NCBI GenBank assembly: GCA_013396635.1
Contig: WBMW01001505.1
Location: 1 to 64,000 of the forward strand
Length of the DNA: 64,000 bases
Source: Penelope pileata
Taxonomy: Eukaryota > Chordata > Aves > Galliformes > Cracidae
Reading direction: 5' to 3'
How positions within the stretch are numbered: position 1 is the first letter of the stretch; every line of letters starts with the position of its first letter. This document shows, piece after piece, positions 51,701-64,000 of this stretch. A program made the position numbers and the translations under genes. Under the pieces are notes generated by a model that saw only the letters and a list, made by a program, of their open reading frames with translations, did not search any database and was not told the DNA's origin.

Positions 51701-54700
51701 CTGTGTTCAGCAAGTTTGAGCCTGGCTGTCAGTAGCTCGTGACTCATCCTATCTTAATGCAAGTATCTAAATTCTTTCTCTCTCAATTAGCTCAAAACAG
51801 AACCTACCTCATTATGATAAAGTTAAGCTATGGTCAAACAAACACAGCAACCACTTTGCATTTTACAGTGGTTGTTTCAAGAAGCTCAGCCTCCTTCAAC
51901 AGGAGTAACATCGATTTAAAAAAATATATTAATAAAAAATGTGAATGCTTGAAATGCTGAAGTTATAAGAATGTCCAAATGTAACTTATAAGAACAACTA
52001 GCAGAATGAGAAATAGATCTTTATAGGAGTTTTAAACATGAAAATGCTTGAGCATACAAAAAGTAACACAAAACTAAACAACACAGAAGAAAATAATGAC
52101 TCTTTCAAGTTTTCTAATCAGCTCTAATTATCAACAATCATGAATAACTTCTCAGAGCCAAAAAATTAAGACTGGCCTTGGTGATGGGAATTGGAAATGC
52201 CATTAGCTGACATCTACAGTAAGCCCTATCTTGAATCAAACGCACTACTCCAGAGGACTGACATGAGAGCCTGCTTGCTCTGGAGTTCTCCACTTGACTC
52301 TCACTATGACTCTGAGCAAAGGATCTAGTCAAATAGCCTGAGTGACATTCCTTCTTCTTTCAGGAAAAAAAGCATTCAAAATATGCAACTTGGAGTTCAC
52401 TTGGTGACACTCAGAGTTCACTTCACAATGTCCCCTGGCACCTCTCCATTGCATGCTGTTTTTATGAACAGAAAGACAGATAAGTTATCACATTAAAGTT
52501 TTTCTATTTTCTTTACAGTAAAATTGTATGTTCCCCTGACACCAAGAGAATGAAATAAAAATATCCATTTTATCAAAATGTTCATTTTAAAAAATAAAAA
52601 TAAAAGCAAATATTTCTAAATCTTTAATAATGTGGACATCTGAGCATGAAACTGAAAAACAGAAAACAAAAACATGTTGAGTAACTAAATATGAAGACTG
52701 ATTACCAAAGATGATGAATGTTACCAGGCCCATTACTATTTACAGTCACCCTGACCCAACCCTATGTACATCTAAAGATCTGATGTTCGTGGCATATGCA
52801 CGATCCAAGCATCAAAACCTAGGAAATCCACTTCTCTATCTTGTAGCCACACACTCTACTCTTCAGTTTGAAATACAGGTGCAACAATAAGACAACTGTC
52901 CTTGATAATAAATAAATAAATAGTGTAGCACAAGATAAAATTTCTGACCTGTTAATCCATACAGCTGTTGTACTGTTAATTACTTCCAACGTTAACAGCT
53001 AAATGGAGTGTCTGCCACATATATCTCACCATGGTTACAGTATTTTTATAACAAAAAGGTAAAATTTACATACATGTAGCACTGTCATTCCCTTTCTGCC
53101 AGGCTCAGAATTTTTGTGGGTTTTTTTTTTTTTTACCCTTTCAGCTGGGTACTGCAACTCAAACTATTAAAAAAATCATTTTTGTGCACTATTACTTTCA
53201 GATGTATCAAAGTGTTTTTTAAAATAGGAAAAACATAATTGCCTTTATGTAGAAGATCCTAAATAAAGACACATTTTTAAGGTCAAAATTATTTTTTTAA
53301 TCTTGAATTTAAAATCCAGAATCACCATCTTCATACTTGTTGGGAAGCTCTCACTTCACCTACACATCAGTTTAAAATTATTTCGCTGAAAATTCTATGC
53401 TATCTTCCTCACTTCTAGGTCTATCCATAACAAACAGTATTTCTGCTACTGATTTGCATACTTTCACATCATTGTATAAATTGCATTTAGAGATGAATAT
53501 CTATTTGGCATCTAAAAACGCTTGTGGGCCAATTGTAGTAGTTTGGTTGTGAAAATGAATATATGAATAAAATAAGCAAATAAAACCAAATACATAAATA
53601 AAAATAAAACAGCTAGGAAAATATTAGCATCCAAATGACTTTTCCAAAATGCAGGTAAATAGCGTATGTGAGCAGACTGGGGTAAAATATCTACGCAGAA
53701 AATTCTGAGTATAAAGAGTTGTGGAACATGTCAGCCATCCTGATACCAAAGACAGGTTAACTACAGAACTGTGGCAGGGATCTATGTGCTCTTGGATCAG
53801 AAAATATTTCTTGCACTTGCACTGCTGTTGGAATGGGAGCTAGAGAGATTAAATTAAAGTCGTGTGCCAATGCATATGGCAGTCATATTCATCCACTGCA
53901 TGGACATATCAAAATCCTAATATAAGTGGTTTAGGTGATGCATAATGTTAGGTGATTTGTTTTAGCTACATGTAAGCAACACAGCAGGAAGAATTTAGAT
54001 AGAAAAGATAAAAGATACTTTAAGTGTGGTAGAAAAATGTTGCAGAATTTACTACATGCAAAACAATGAAAAATACTTAGAGGAAAAAAATATAGACGTT
54101 GGAGGTTATTAATCATTGCATACTTTGCTTCCTTTGGGAACAGAGTACATATTAACAAAATTCTTTTGTTAATAAATCAGAGGCAGCATTTGTACAATTT
54201 TTAGCTGAACATGCACATCATGAGAGACTCTGTTGATGATGTGTTAAGAACAATGGCCAGCAGGTCAGGTGCCTATCCTCTTATGAGCTAGTGAAACACA
54301 TCATCTATCAAACTATTTAACATGGTTGAAGTGTTATGAAGAACACATTTTTGCAAAGTAAATGGCAGAAAAACTACAGCACAGTACAAGCAATAAACAA
54401 AGACTTTAAACTACTACTACTTCATGTTTTTCAACACTGCACACAGTAATAAAAATTACATAAAATCACTTTTATTTTAAAAAGAAAGAAATGAAAAGAA
54501 ATAGAATCAATTGAAAATGATTTTTTTTGATAACAGAATATATAGATTATATTCAGAGTTCATAATCTGAACCATTAAGCTTTAATTAGTTACAGGAAAG
54601 TAACTAATGCTCATACGGCATATCCACCTAAAGATGACAGTGTAGACATCCAACACTGGCAATGTGACAAGAAATGCTTTTTTTCTTCCTATGATTCAAA

Positions 54701-55329
54701 AGTGTCAGGATCAGTATTCTGAGCAGACTATTCAATTCCGTAACTATGGCAGTGCCCCTTATTCAACAAGCTCCTTATCAGACTGAATAATTTGGACAGT
54801 TTGAATTAGAAGTTCAAATCCTTTTAACAAGCATCTACACACAAGATACTGTGTTTTTAACCATTTCATGCTGTAAACAGAAGTATGCAGCTGACTAGGA
54901 TTCAGAAAATAGTATCTATCTCTAGATATTCTCTTGTCTCACACATTGAACTTTATACAACCATGATCACTGCCAAGCTTATCTCCTTATGAACCTTACG
55001 GAAATGGAGGACATATATTTGATATGTAGTAGTGATGAAGATTGATCCTGTTTCCAATGGAGCTACACAAATAAAAATTAATTTTCTGTTTTAATTTACA
55101 TTTAATTTCCCATCACATGATTCTTTCTCCTGGGTACCATATTATTCAGTTGCTCTTATCTTTATCTTATCTTCATCATGAAATATGACACTGAGCCAGG
55201 TTGGTATTTTATACTGGAATGTTTTCATATACACTACACACTACAGACTAGAGCCTTTACGATATGTCCAGGCCAAGACATTCCATAGTTAGCATTAATC
55301 CCTACTCCTGATGCAGTGAGAGGTAGATA
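45758..55329 (-). other. PLXDC2: PLXDC2 intron 1, 9.6 kb without recognised gene
   Basis: AT-rich intron with A-rich tracts (around 49268-49300 and 49718-49745), a T run at 53121-53134 and a 14-bp duplication at 49815-49842. No exon, RNA gene or interspersed repeat is recognised. Confidence 0.6.
49815..49842. repeat. Perfect 14-bp tandem duplication
   Basis: taataacatgttta occurs twice in direct succession. Confidence 0.95.
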
Positions 55330-55987
55330 AGATAGAATAGAACAGACTAGACTGGACTAGAACAGCTCAGTTGGAAGTAACCTACAGAAATCCTTAAGTT
55401 CAACTCCCTCTTCACTTCAGGCCTAACAAAAAGTTAAAGCATGCTACTGAGGACATTATACAAATGCCTCTTGAACAGGCACTGGGAATCAACCAATTCT
55501 CTAGGGAATCTGTTACAATGTTTGGCCACCATCTCGGTAAAGAAATTTTTCCTAATGTCCAGTATGAACCTCTGCTGATTCAACTTTGTGCCATTCCCAC
55601 ACATCCTGTCGTCACTTACCAGAGGGAAGACAATTGCACCTCCCTCAAGAAATTTTAGAGAGCAATAAGGTTACCCCTTAGCCTTCCATTTTCCAGATTC
55701 AATCCAAGTCCTCAGCTTCTCCTCTCAGGACATGCCTATTACCAGCTTTGTTGCCCTTCTCTTAACATCCTTAACATATCCAAGGTGAGGCTACATCAAT
55801 GTTAAATATAGCAGTAGAATCACCTCTTTTGATGAGCTGGCTATGCTGTGTTCAATTCACCCTAAAATGTGGTTTTCCCACTTGACTGCCAAGACACACT
55901 GCTGGTTCATGCTGTGCCTGCTGTCACCAGGACCATCAGGTCCCTTCTACTGAGCTGCTCTCAAGCCACTTGGCTCCCAAGCAAAAC
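55330..55987 (-). mobile_element. CR1 LINE, old and diverged
   Basis: Minus-strand CR1. The 3' end near 55330 has lost its octamers and become an actag-rich string (gactagactggactagaaca). Recognisable blocks are gttggaagtaacctacagaa (with the change typical of old copies), aaagaaatttttcctaatgt, ttgcccttctcttaacatcc, and a 5' portion reading catcaggtcccttctactga then gagctgctctcaagccactt. This copy is clearly more diverged than those at 10 kb or 44 kb. Confidence 0.88.
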
Positions 55988-57518
55988 TTGGTAAAAAGGA
56001 AAGAAACAGATAGGTTGCACAATCGACCATTATAGGAAAGCAAAAGAGGTCTACCTAAGTAAAGATGCTTTAAATCAGGTAAAAAACTGGAAATTTCATA
56101 TTATATTCTTTGTTGAAAATACAGAGGGAAGTTGTTCTATAAACCTTTCAGTAGTCTTTAAAAAGTACAGAAAAATAAGATATTTTTGTATTTACACTAA
56201 TTTCTTCAAATCTATATTTTGCTTTTTTTCTCTAGATAAATTTTGCCAAGTGTCTTTGCTGTCTTCATAGTTTTTCTATACGCTGCTTTAATCTTCCCCA
56301 TTATTGACTTATTATGACACATAGCAGATCTGATGCTGAAATATGACTATACATTACTAATTTATTTTTAGTGGATTGCATCCTTCCTTCCCACAGAGGA
56401 TAAAGCATAGTACAGTACTTTCTAAATCACCTATCTTGCCTTGGAAGTAAAGAGTGTCTGGAGCTAAATAAACATTTGTGAAATATTCAGTAAATCAATA
56501 CAGTGTAATTTCAGTGTCCAAAAATGCTTCTCTCGTTTTCTATTTGTCAGTAGGCATATTTGTTCTTTAGCTCTTTGATCCTATTCCACTGAAGTTAGCA
56601 ACAAGACTCCTGTGTACTTTTACAGTGCCAAAATGACCTAAAAACCTGAACAAAAATCATGCAACTATGCAGTATTTTAATCCTCTCATTCAAAATCATG
56701 TTTCTTACACTGGTAGAATGTAAAATATATTGATAGAAATAACATTTTTTCCTTAAAATTAAGAAGCAAAACCAAAGAGAAGTTAAACTACATTTCCTGT
56801 ACATTGCATCTAATGAAGCTGCTTAGGCATAACCATGCCCAAATTTCATGCCATCACAAGAGATTTATGTATCAATTAATCAATTTGAAGCAAAGACTTT
56901 TGAAGGAGGAATCCCAATGTCAGGTGAAAAACTAGGAGAGCATGAAAAAACAGACCAGATGTCTCAGCATACTCAACAGCTCCACATGGGGAACATTTTC
57001 CATGTGAGGAGAAAGAATTTCTGAAGTGCAAAACAGGTAAAGCAGTTTAAAATGGAACAAAAAAACCTAATACCTACCACTAAAAACAACAAAGCAAAAA
57101 CAAAACAAAACACAAAAAACAAAACAACAACAACAAAAACCACCAAGAGAACCCCAACAGTTTTGATGAGGCTCACATCAAGTCACAACTTAGTACCACA
57201 GACAACTAAAATCAAGCTTCAGGCTTAGAGCTACGTTTAGCAGCAAGTTTGCTGGTTCTTGATCACGGCTGAGCAGGAGATGAACATGAAAGTACTAACA
57301 AAGGATATAAAAAGCCTGTGCTGATCTCCTTTTATCAGGTTATCTGGTATTAAACTTTTTCTGTTGGATATTTTTCCAAGTTGAAAAAAAGTTTTAACAC
57401 CAGTGCTCCTGACAATTTAAGAAAACACTTGGAAGCATCCTTTGTCATTCATCTTTCAAACAGAGTAAACAAAGCAAAGGAAAGCAAAGCAAAAGAAATC
57501 GAATTAAGAAACACCCAC
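55988..57518 (-). other. PLXDC2: PLXDC2 intron 1, unique with A/C-rich tract
   Basis: No gene recognised. An A/C-rich low-complexity tract lies at 57081-57143 (mixed caaaa and caa units), and a purine-rich aaagc-type tract at about 57470-57500 just downstream, in gene sense, of the candidate donor at 57518. Confidence 0.55.
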
Positions 57519-57618
57519 CTTCTCTGATGGATTCATTGTCCAACTTGTCTAGCTCTTCAGGGTAAATACTTAATGTCATGTTTCCACACTGTCTGAAGTA
57601 ACAAGATCCTAAGCTCAT
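57519..57618 (-). other. Candidate alternative first (or cryptic) coding exon in PLXDC2 intron 1
   Basis: Seen on the minus strand: an in-frame stop (TGA), then ATG at 57618, then 33 open codons with a second ATG at 57579. The tail is acidic (IYPEELDKLDNESIRE), and the segment ends in a strong donor GAAG|gtgggt at 57519/57518. The last base G leaves phase 1, exactly the phase of the exon at 9198, so joining gives a Gly codon and an open frame. The ATG at 57579 has A at -3. An acceptor-like cttcag ends at 57593, but entering there in phase 1, as a cassette exon after the usual first exon would require, reaches a stop quickly. A first-exon role is therefore more plausible. No signal peptide is visible, so such a product would not be secreted by the normal route. 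No known protein is recognised, and chance occurrence in 55 kb of intron cannot be excluded. Confidence 0.3.
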
Positions 57619-58349
57619 TTGAAATCCTTGTACACTTCAATTTACATACTAAATTAACAGAAATAGATAAGACCTCCTGTGATTAAGAGTTAGGAGAATA
57701 AGAATGTCAATTTTCATGTTTTATGGATTGTCTTTTCCAAATATGTATTTCTTTTATAATATATGCCAGTTTTTCTTATTCTCATCTCTTTCCATTTCTT
57801 ATTTTTCTGCAGTATATTTCCTTATCTGTTCCTGCAGTTGCTTTTAGAAATGAAACCTAGAGAAAACTCTTATTAAAAAATTACAGCTTTGTTTGCAAAT
57901 TAAATAGTCCATGAGGAGATTTAGTACATGAAGGGAAGCTACTCTGTTCCGTGCTAAGCACCATCAGTCACACCCTGAGCATCAACAATCACAGTGAGCT
58001 TCAGCTGGCTAAAAAGCGCAAGTGTTTTACTGGAGTCAACTATCTCAAAGGAGAGAGAAATAAAAGTAATAATAAAAATAAGGAAAGACAAAGTATAAGC
58101 ATGACTGAAGTATTGCAATCTAGATGTAATGTAATTATGACAGGAAGGTTTGGTACATCCAAGAGCCAGAATTATTATCATACTTTTAAATCAGACAGTA
58201 TTACCAGACAGTAAACAGCATATGCACTGAAAACATCACTTTCGTACAGCTAACCAATTTGCCATCCTCTATAGCAGCACAAAAATCTGAAGACAGCTTA
58301 AGAGAGCTCCTGATACTTATGATAAATATATGTTATAGTGCAGGGACAG
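57619..58349 (-). other. PLXDC2: PLXDC2 intron 1, upstream of the candidate exon
   Basis: AT-rich. If 57519-57618 is a first exon, its promoter and 5' UTR would lie here in gene sense. No CpG-rich or convincing TATA-type promoter was recognised. Confidence 0.5.
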
Positions 58350-58562
58350 GCAATCATCCCCAGGACCTGGGGGTTCTGGTGGACAACAAGCTGGCCATGA
58401 GCCAACAATGTGCCCTCGTGGCCAGGAAGACCAACGGGATTCTGGGGTGAATTAAAAAAAGCATTGCCAGCAGGTCGAGGGAGATGATCCTCCCCCTTTA
58501 CTCCCCCTCTACTCTGCCCTGGTCAGGCCTCACCTGGAGTACTGTATCCAGTTCTGGGCTAC
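58350..58562 (+). mobile_element. CR1 LINE fragment ending at an N
   Basis: Plus-strand CR1. It starts near ccaggacctgggggttctgg, continues through ggacaacaagctggccatga and agcattgccagcaggtcgag to ctggagtactgtatccagtt and ctgggctac. It stops abruptly at the N (58563). In frame it reads LGVLVDNKLAMSQQCALVAR. The expected rest of ORF2, the 3' UTR and the octamer tail are absent after the N. Confidence 0.93.
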
Positions 58563-58563
58563 N
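58563..58563. other. Single N: probable assembly gap at truncated CR1
   Basis: CR1 copies are truncated at the 5' end, not the 3' end. This one loses its 3' part exactly at the N, and the following sequence is not CR1, which suggests unresolved sequence here. Confidence 0.7.
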
Positions 58564-61500
58564 AAGAAGAATTTTTCATAAGTCATTCAGATGCTGTAAT
58601 ACTCTTCTCAGAGCCAAAGAAATTCATCATAGTCATTTAAAAAAATGCTGAAATTTTGAAAACTTAGAAAAATATACTCTGTTGGCTGTAATTCAGCCAC
58701 CCAAAATGCTCTCCAGTCTCTAAGAATGACATGCAGCCTGAAGCACTAATCTAGCACTTCCCTACAGGATATCCAACTTAGAATTACCAAAAAAAAAAAA
58801 AAAAAAAAAAACCCTAAAAAATACCCCTCACACTAATGAGAATGGCTTTCCAAAGTAACAAGCTTTGGAAAATTAGGCATATTAAAATATATGCATTGAG
58901 TTTGGTTAAAGCTAAGCTGGCTCCCAAGAAATCATCTTTTCTCCACATTCTTAACACTGTGTGTACTTCTGCATGTCTAAAGTGAAGATATTGAGATGCT
59001 GAGACGGAGATGATGCAACAATGAGAGAGCAGAAAATGTTATTTGTAAGAGTTGGTCACTGACACTAGCACTTCACAGTCTCTTCACAGTGTTTTTATCT
59101 TCACGGCATCCACCTATTGTCCTGACTTTTGAGAGCAAAAAGAACAGGAGATTTATTTAACTTCATTTCATCAACTAAGAATTACTAGTTATATTTAATC
59201 TGAAAGAGATGCCTTGGCTCTTACAATACTCAAAGTCCAGAATCTCATCTGTCGCAGTGCTTGGGCTGCAACAAACCTGGCAGTACTAACTTCTCTCCAT
59301 TAGTTACAAAGGGCTTCCAGATAATTAACTGATTAGTCCCAGGCTAACCCAGCTCCATAGGAAGCTGCAATTACAATGACTTCCAACAAGAAATTCAGAG
59401 TGATATCCAGTAAATAAATGTATGTACCCAAATTATGCTGGTTCTGATTTTAACCACAGTAATCTTGTAAACATTACACAGGGAAAATGCAACAGAGCAA
59501 AACTGACAGTTATGCCAAGTCCTTGTTTAGTATTTTATCCAGTGGATCATCCTGGTTCTTGGAGTCACATGCATTTTTAAATAAAGCACATGAGGATGTC
59601 TTCTTATTTTCACAGGACTGCAAAGCATTTGCCCAGTAGGAGTATAGTTTACACGACTATCGAAGGGGAAATCCTAGGTTTCATAGTGGAGAAATAGCTG
59701 GCTCTGCTCAGGGACTTTTTTTTTATTAATATTTCTAAAGTGACTCAATCTATAATTTAAACCTAGTATCCAAAAGTGAAATCAGGCTCTATGTTGTTTG
59801 TCATAAAATAAGGACATATATCTATAGCTAACATAGAAGTAAACACAGGGTTTAAACATACTCCAGAGGTATGCAGAAACACATTCAGAAAGCAAGGGTC
59901 AGTGATTATTACAAACACACTTTATCTGTATGTCATATAAATTAAGTTTCTGTAAACTCACTTAGCACAAGATCCAGTTTTCTTCATGCTGAGCTTGTAC
60001 AAAATGGTTCCTTTCTAGAGATCCTTCACAGCACTGAGACCAGCCAGTTTTACATGCTAATATGAAGCATAGATGATGTTAAATGGCAGTCCTTCCTCTC
60101 CCTCTACCTCTTTACATTCAGCACAACAGTTCAGAGACTGCTCATCTTCATGAACTCCAAAGACTTAAACTAGGTTTTAAAATCACTGATTTACTGCTGT
60201 GCTTGGACTGGTGAATCCAGTAGCCATGCATACAACAATACAGAAAAGCAGGAGAGATGACTATGAACATGTTATTGCCCCACAGTTATCTTTTAGAAGA
60301 CGGACATTTAAACTGCTCATGCACTTGAACCTACATCATCAAGATATCAAATTTTTTAATGAATACACTTTTCTGGATGTTGCAGTAAAACTAGCAATTT
60401 CAGATCCATTAACTGAGTGAGCATCCTGCTGAATGCACCTTCTACTTAAAATTCTGTTGTAAATGTCATATGTGCAAATTAATGCAGTCTATCTGTCAGC
60501 AAGGTTTTTTACTACATTTCAGGGTAAAGTGCGGGCAATCATACAATATCAACAGGAGAAGTGCAAGTTCTGGCATTCAGTTTGCATTCAGGAAGGACTG
60601 GAAGCCTCATCGTTCCTACTGATCACATGCTGCAAGAAGAAGGCAGGATTTCTTTCATCAGATTTACAGGGAAGTGGTTATGGTTGTGGTGATGCAGGAG
60701 GCAGAAGAAAGGAAAAAGGTGAGAGATTACACTAAAGAAGAAATTTAGCTGTGCACAGTGTGACTGTGCACACCAAATAAACCAAAGACAATTAGATCCA
60801 TTAAATAGAGATTGCCAGTTTGTAAACACGCACTGCAGGCTATTGATTAACTGAAAAACACACTTCATCCATGCTTGAATATTATAGGGATGTACAAAGC
60901 TTTTTATATGGCTCCAAGCTATTTGGCATATTTCTCTCTGCTGTACATTTAGCTCTCATTAACAAGTGTTTATGCAATTTAATAGCACTTGTAGAGTGAG
61001 TACTGAACATGTGCAAATTCTTATTACCTCTGTTAAAAGTTTTTCACTTTAGGGACAGAACTCTGTTCTGATTTGGAAAATAGATGGTCTGATTCCTTTA
61101 GCAAGGAGCAAGCTTGACCATTCTGGCGTTCATGTTTTGTTGCAGTGAGACTATAATTGGAAACAATCATTTGAAGCTAGGCCAGAGCCTGAATCTATTG
61201 TAACACTCAATGGACTTGAGATCTGCAAGATATTGGTTATCAGAGCCTAAAATTAAAATGTCATGGTGTCCCAGCTTGGAACTAGCAGAAATTCAGCGTC
61301 TGAAACTGCATTTTAGATAATCATTTCCCCACAGAAGCCTTCCTGGAAGCAGAACAATACCAATATCTTTTTGGTTCCATTTAAATTAAATATGAAATTT
61401 GGAAGAGCTGCTCTATTGCAGTCTTACAAAAAAGAGCATAAAGGAACAAGCCAGGAGGAAAGAGAGGTTTTATTTAGTTCTGTTACCAGTTTAGAGACCA

Positions 61501-62054
61501 ATTCATCCAACAGTTGTGCTCCACTGATTGTCTCACTTTCTCTTTTTGGAAAATTGTTCTTCCATGGAGCTGCTTGCCTGCTTTTTCTCATATTCCCAGA
61601 GGCTGCTGAGCATTATAATATGCCATAGGAAAGTATACTTTCTTGTTCCACATAAGTTCTCATTCATCATCTCCTACTAAGTCTCAGATATACAATTTTA
61701 TCTGTTTACTTCAATTGTTGAAACAAACCAATCCATCATAGTCCCTCCATTCTGCATGAATTACTGGCATTGGGCATAGCAGATTTACAGTGGCCTCTGC
61801 CCCACAGATCAAAAGGTAAAAACCAGAACAAATGTAAAAATGACCGAAAAATTCCAATGTAGAAATGATTTCATGTAAATTCTCTTTCTCTTGCTAAATG
61901 TGAACTGACTTTTCGTGGTATTAGATTTGACTTCTCTGCTACTTTTTATTTGCTTATTTTTTTTTTTCCCCAGGGTCTTCAATGCATTTATAATGATCCA
62001 ATGTGAAAAAAGATTCATTGATGGTTAAGATCAATGCTACTTATAGCACAGAAA
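58564..62054 (-). other. PLXDC2: PLXDC2 intron 1, unique AT-rich sequence
   Basis: No gene recognised. Contains a 23-A run at 58789-58811 and a T run at about 59717-59724. Confidence 0.6.
58789..58811. repeat. Poly-A run (23 A)
   Basis: Uninterrupted A run followed by accctaaaaa. No retrocopied gene body or target-site duplication is recognisable upstream, so it is treated as a simple repeat. Confidence 0.9.
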
Positions 62055-62140
62055 AGAATCACAGAATTGTAGGGGTTCAAAGGGACTCTGGAGATAATCC
62101 AGCTAACCTCCCTGCTAAAGCAGGTACCTACTACAGCATA
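62055..62140 (-). mobile_element. Short CR1 3' end
   Basis: Reads agaatcacagaattgtaggg, then gttcaaagggactctggaga, then a ccctgctaaagcaggtacct block. This is the reverse complement of the same 3' UTR type seen at the end of the 10-kb CR1. Only about 85 bp was inserted. Confidence 0.9.
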
Positions 62141-64000
62141 CCAAGAGAAGAAAAATTACAGGAATTTTGATACTGTAGAATTGGAGTTTTGCATCTTCCC
62201 TAAAGATTTTTCTTACGTTCCATGAAGAAAGAATAGAGAGCCACAAATCAAACAAACATGGAACAAACTTTCTCTTTTTTAGAAAAATAGCACTGATACT
62301 CATGCAAATAACAATCTCCTAACCAGATATGATACTTTCAAGGCATTGGACAAAGGAATGGACCACGTTTAGGCATATCTCATGATTTGGAATAAATGAG
62401 GAAAATATACATACTTTTACAACATACTTCGGTGCTTTGTATTCTTCCTAAGTGATGATTCAACTTTGCTCTGTTATAGACCAGCAAGCAAAAAACAATC
62501 CAAGCAATCAACTACCAAAAAAGTCTAAGATAAACAATGTAGTGATCTTTGCCTCTCTAGCAATAAACTTGAAAATGCCATCTTAACTTCCATGAAGTTA
62601 ATGATTTATTTCCATAACAAGACTGCTACAGTTAAAGATGGAAAAATAGTTTACCACAACCAAGTAAAGCTCACCTGTGCAGAAGAAGATAGAATTTTCA
62701 GATCAGAAAAAGCTAATGTGGGAGCTGAAAAACTCACCATATTGTTTTTTTTTTTTTAATTAGTTGTTTTCTTTCCTGAAATGTAATATTAATTCATTTT
62801 GATAACACAGTATTTGATAATGTATTTATGGCCTACACATAATTCACCAAACCCACTTAAAACTATGTCAATGCTGTATAAACAATCTTCCACCTGGAGA
62901 AAAAAGGAGAAAATGAATGAACTGAATATAACTAACATTGGTGAAGCGATTTAGTGTGTTTCTGCAAGGCAGTGAGATACGCACTGATAATAAGAGTAAT
63001 AAGAATTATAAACAGTGCAGACATGGAGCAGGCAGACAAGGAGAGAGGATTACATACCTGATGGGAAATGTGGCAAATCACTTGCATCTTTACAAAGGAC
63101 TAATAATGATCATTACATAGGCAACTTCAGATTGTTTGTGTAGAAAGTGGGAAAAAAAGCATCAAAAATTAGAGAATTGATAAACACAACACCAGTAAAT
63201 TAAAGTAGCCCCAGCAGTCACAAGAACATCAGATCAATTTAAACAAGATGAAAATTGCACTGTTTTAGTCAGTTGATTTGGACTTATTTATCAAAAGGGC
63301 TCTTGCCAGCTCATCAAAGTGCAGTCTTATTTCTATGTTACTCCTCATTCAGCTTATTTCCTCTTGATTATTGATGTCTTTATCTAGGTACAAATGCACT
63401 AAACCTGCTGCAAGTTACCTGCCATAAATCCGTCTGGGAGTTTGGGCTTGTGGTCAGGGGACTGACAGTGTATTTATGCATTAAACACACACATCACACC
63501 TACATATAAATTTTGTGTGCTTCGGAGTCTCCCCAGGCAGTTTATCTTCCTACATCAATATGAAAACAGAACGGGCCTCCTATTTGTGCCTGACCCATGA
63601 CAGAGTTTAACAGATAGGAATTAGTAGAAACATTCTAGAAAATATTGTGCAGCACTGAAGGAAAGCTCTTATGAGGCCACACAGCAGTGCATACTGACTG
63701 CCAGCGGGCTCTAAAGGGTTTGGAGGAGAACTCCTACAGAATACCAAGCAGATGAACCCCTGTGGAGTCATTCATCTAAATCCTGCATCCCACTACCAGA
63801 AATAACATCCCAGGGAATGAGGTTAAGGAAAGCAAAAAATGCAAGGAAAAATAAAATAAGCAATAAATTGGATACATATGTACAGTTAAACGGCTGGAAG
63901 TGAAAACTCAGCAGGGAGGTAAATGTTGCTAAATAATTCTGAGACCACGTACAACATTCAGTCTTCAAGAACCTCCTATTTTCATGTCGTTTAATTGTGA
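62141..64000 (-). other. PLXDC2: PLXDC2 intron 1 to the window edge
   Basis: AT-rich unique sequence with a T run at 62745-62757. No exon is recognised, including nothing resembling the GC-rich, signal-peptide-coding first exon of PLXDC2. Assignment to the intron assumes that exon lies to the right of the window. Confidence 0.5.

Noticed and set aside
57519..57592. Reading 57519-57592 as a cassette exon between the signal-peptide exon and exon 2
   Set aside because: Entry in phase 1 from the acceptor at 57593 reaches a TGA within a few codons, so it cannot be an in-frame insert. Only a first-exon role keeps the frame.
58789..58811. Poly-A run as the tail of a processed pseudogene
   Set aside because: No recognisable coding remnant lies upstream and no target-site duplication was seen.
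1..64000. Endogenous retrovirus, LTR, DNA transposon, CRISPR array, tRNA or rRNA
   Set aside because: No pol/gag/env-like frames beyond CR1 RT, no paired LTRs, no spaced identical repeats, and no cloverleaf-type sequence were seen by reading. Solo LTRs or very old transposons could escape notice without a database search.

Overview
The window looks like avian nuclear DNA, most likely from a galliform or chicken-like bird. It is AT-rich. Its only abundant interspersed repeat is the CR1 non-LTR retrotransposon, seen as 5'-truncated copies ending in the ATTCTGTG or ATTCTATG octamer tail. No Alu- or L1-type repeats, operons or prokaryotic gene structure are visible. The species cannot be fixed from sequence alone.

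Only one segment can be called a protein-coding exon of a host gene with confidence: a 212-bp minus-strand exon at 8987-9198. It has a clean branch point, polypyrimidine tract and AG acceptor on one side and a GT donor on the other. It encodes the N-terminal extracellular stretch of PLXDC2 (plexin domain containing 2, TEM7R), the exon that follows the signal-peptide exon. Bases 1-8986 are therefore the start of the downstream intron ('intron 2'), and 9199-64000 are the end of a very long upstream intron ('intron 1'). Neither the signal-peptide exon nor the next exon (normally beginning with a Glu-Asp-Thr-Asp-His run) was recognised, so both probably lie outside.

Twelve CR1 fragments punctuate the introns. 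Seven lie on the minus strand, the sense of PLXDC2 (about 1-530, 6905-7232, 22988-23058, 24778-25318, 43897-44475, 55330-55987, 62055-62140). Five lie on the plus strand (about 10082-10897, 14880-15556, 36655-37292, 45560-45757, 58350-58562). Two of the plus-strand copies contain a single N (10599 and 58563) where a stretch of the element is missing; these look like collapsed assembly gaps. Between the CR1 copies is AT-rich intron with short A/T-rich tracts, a few small tandem duplications, and one diverged pair of about 180-bp direct repeats at 41879-42060 and 42608-42792.

The most interesting possibility is a small minus-strand open segment at 57519-57618, deep in intron 1. It ends in a strong phase-1 donor whose last base G would join the exon at 9198 exactly in frame (G|GT = Gly). 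It could be an alternative first coding exon of PLXDC2 that would give an isoform without the usual signal peptide. No new mobile system, CRISPR array, RNA gene or intact viral element was found.
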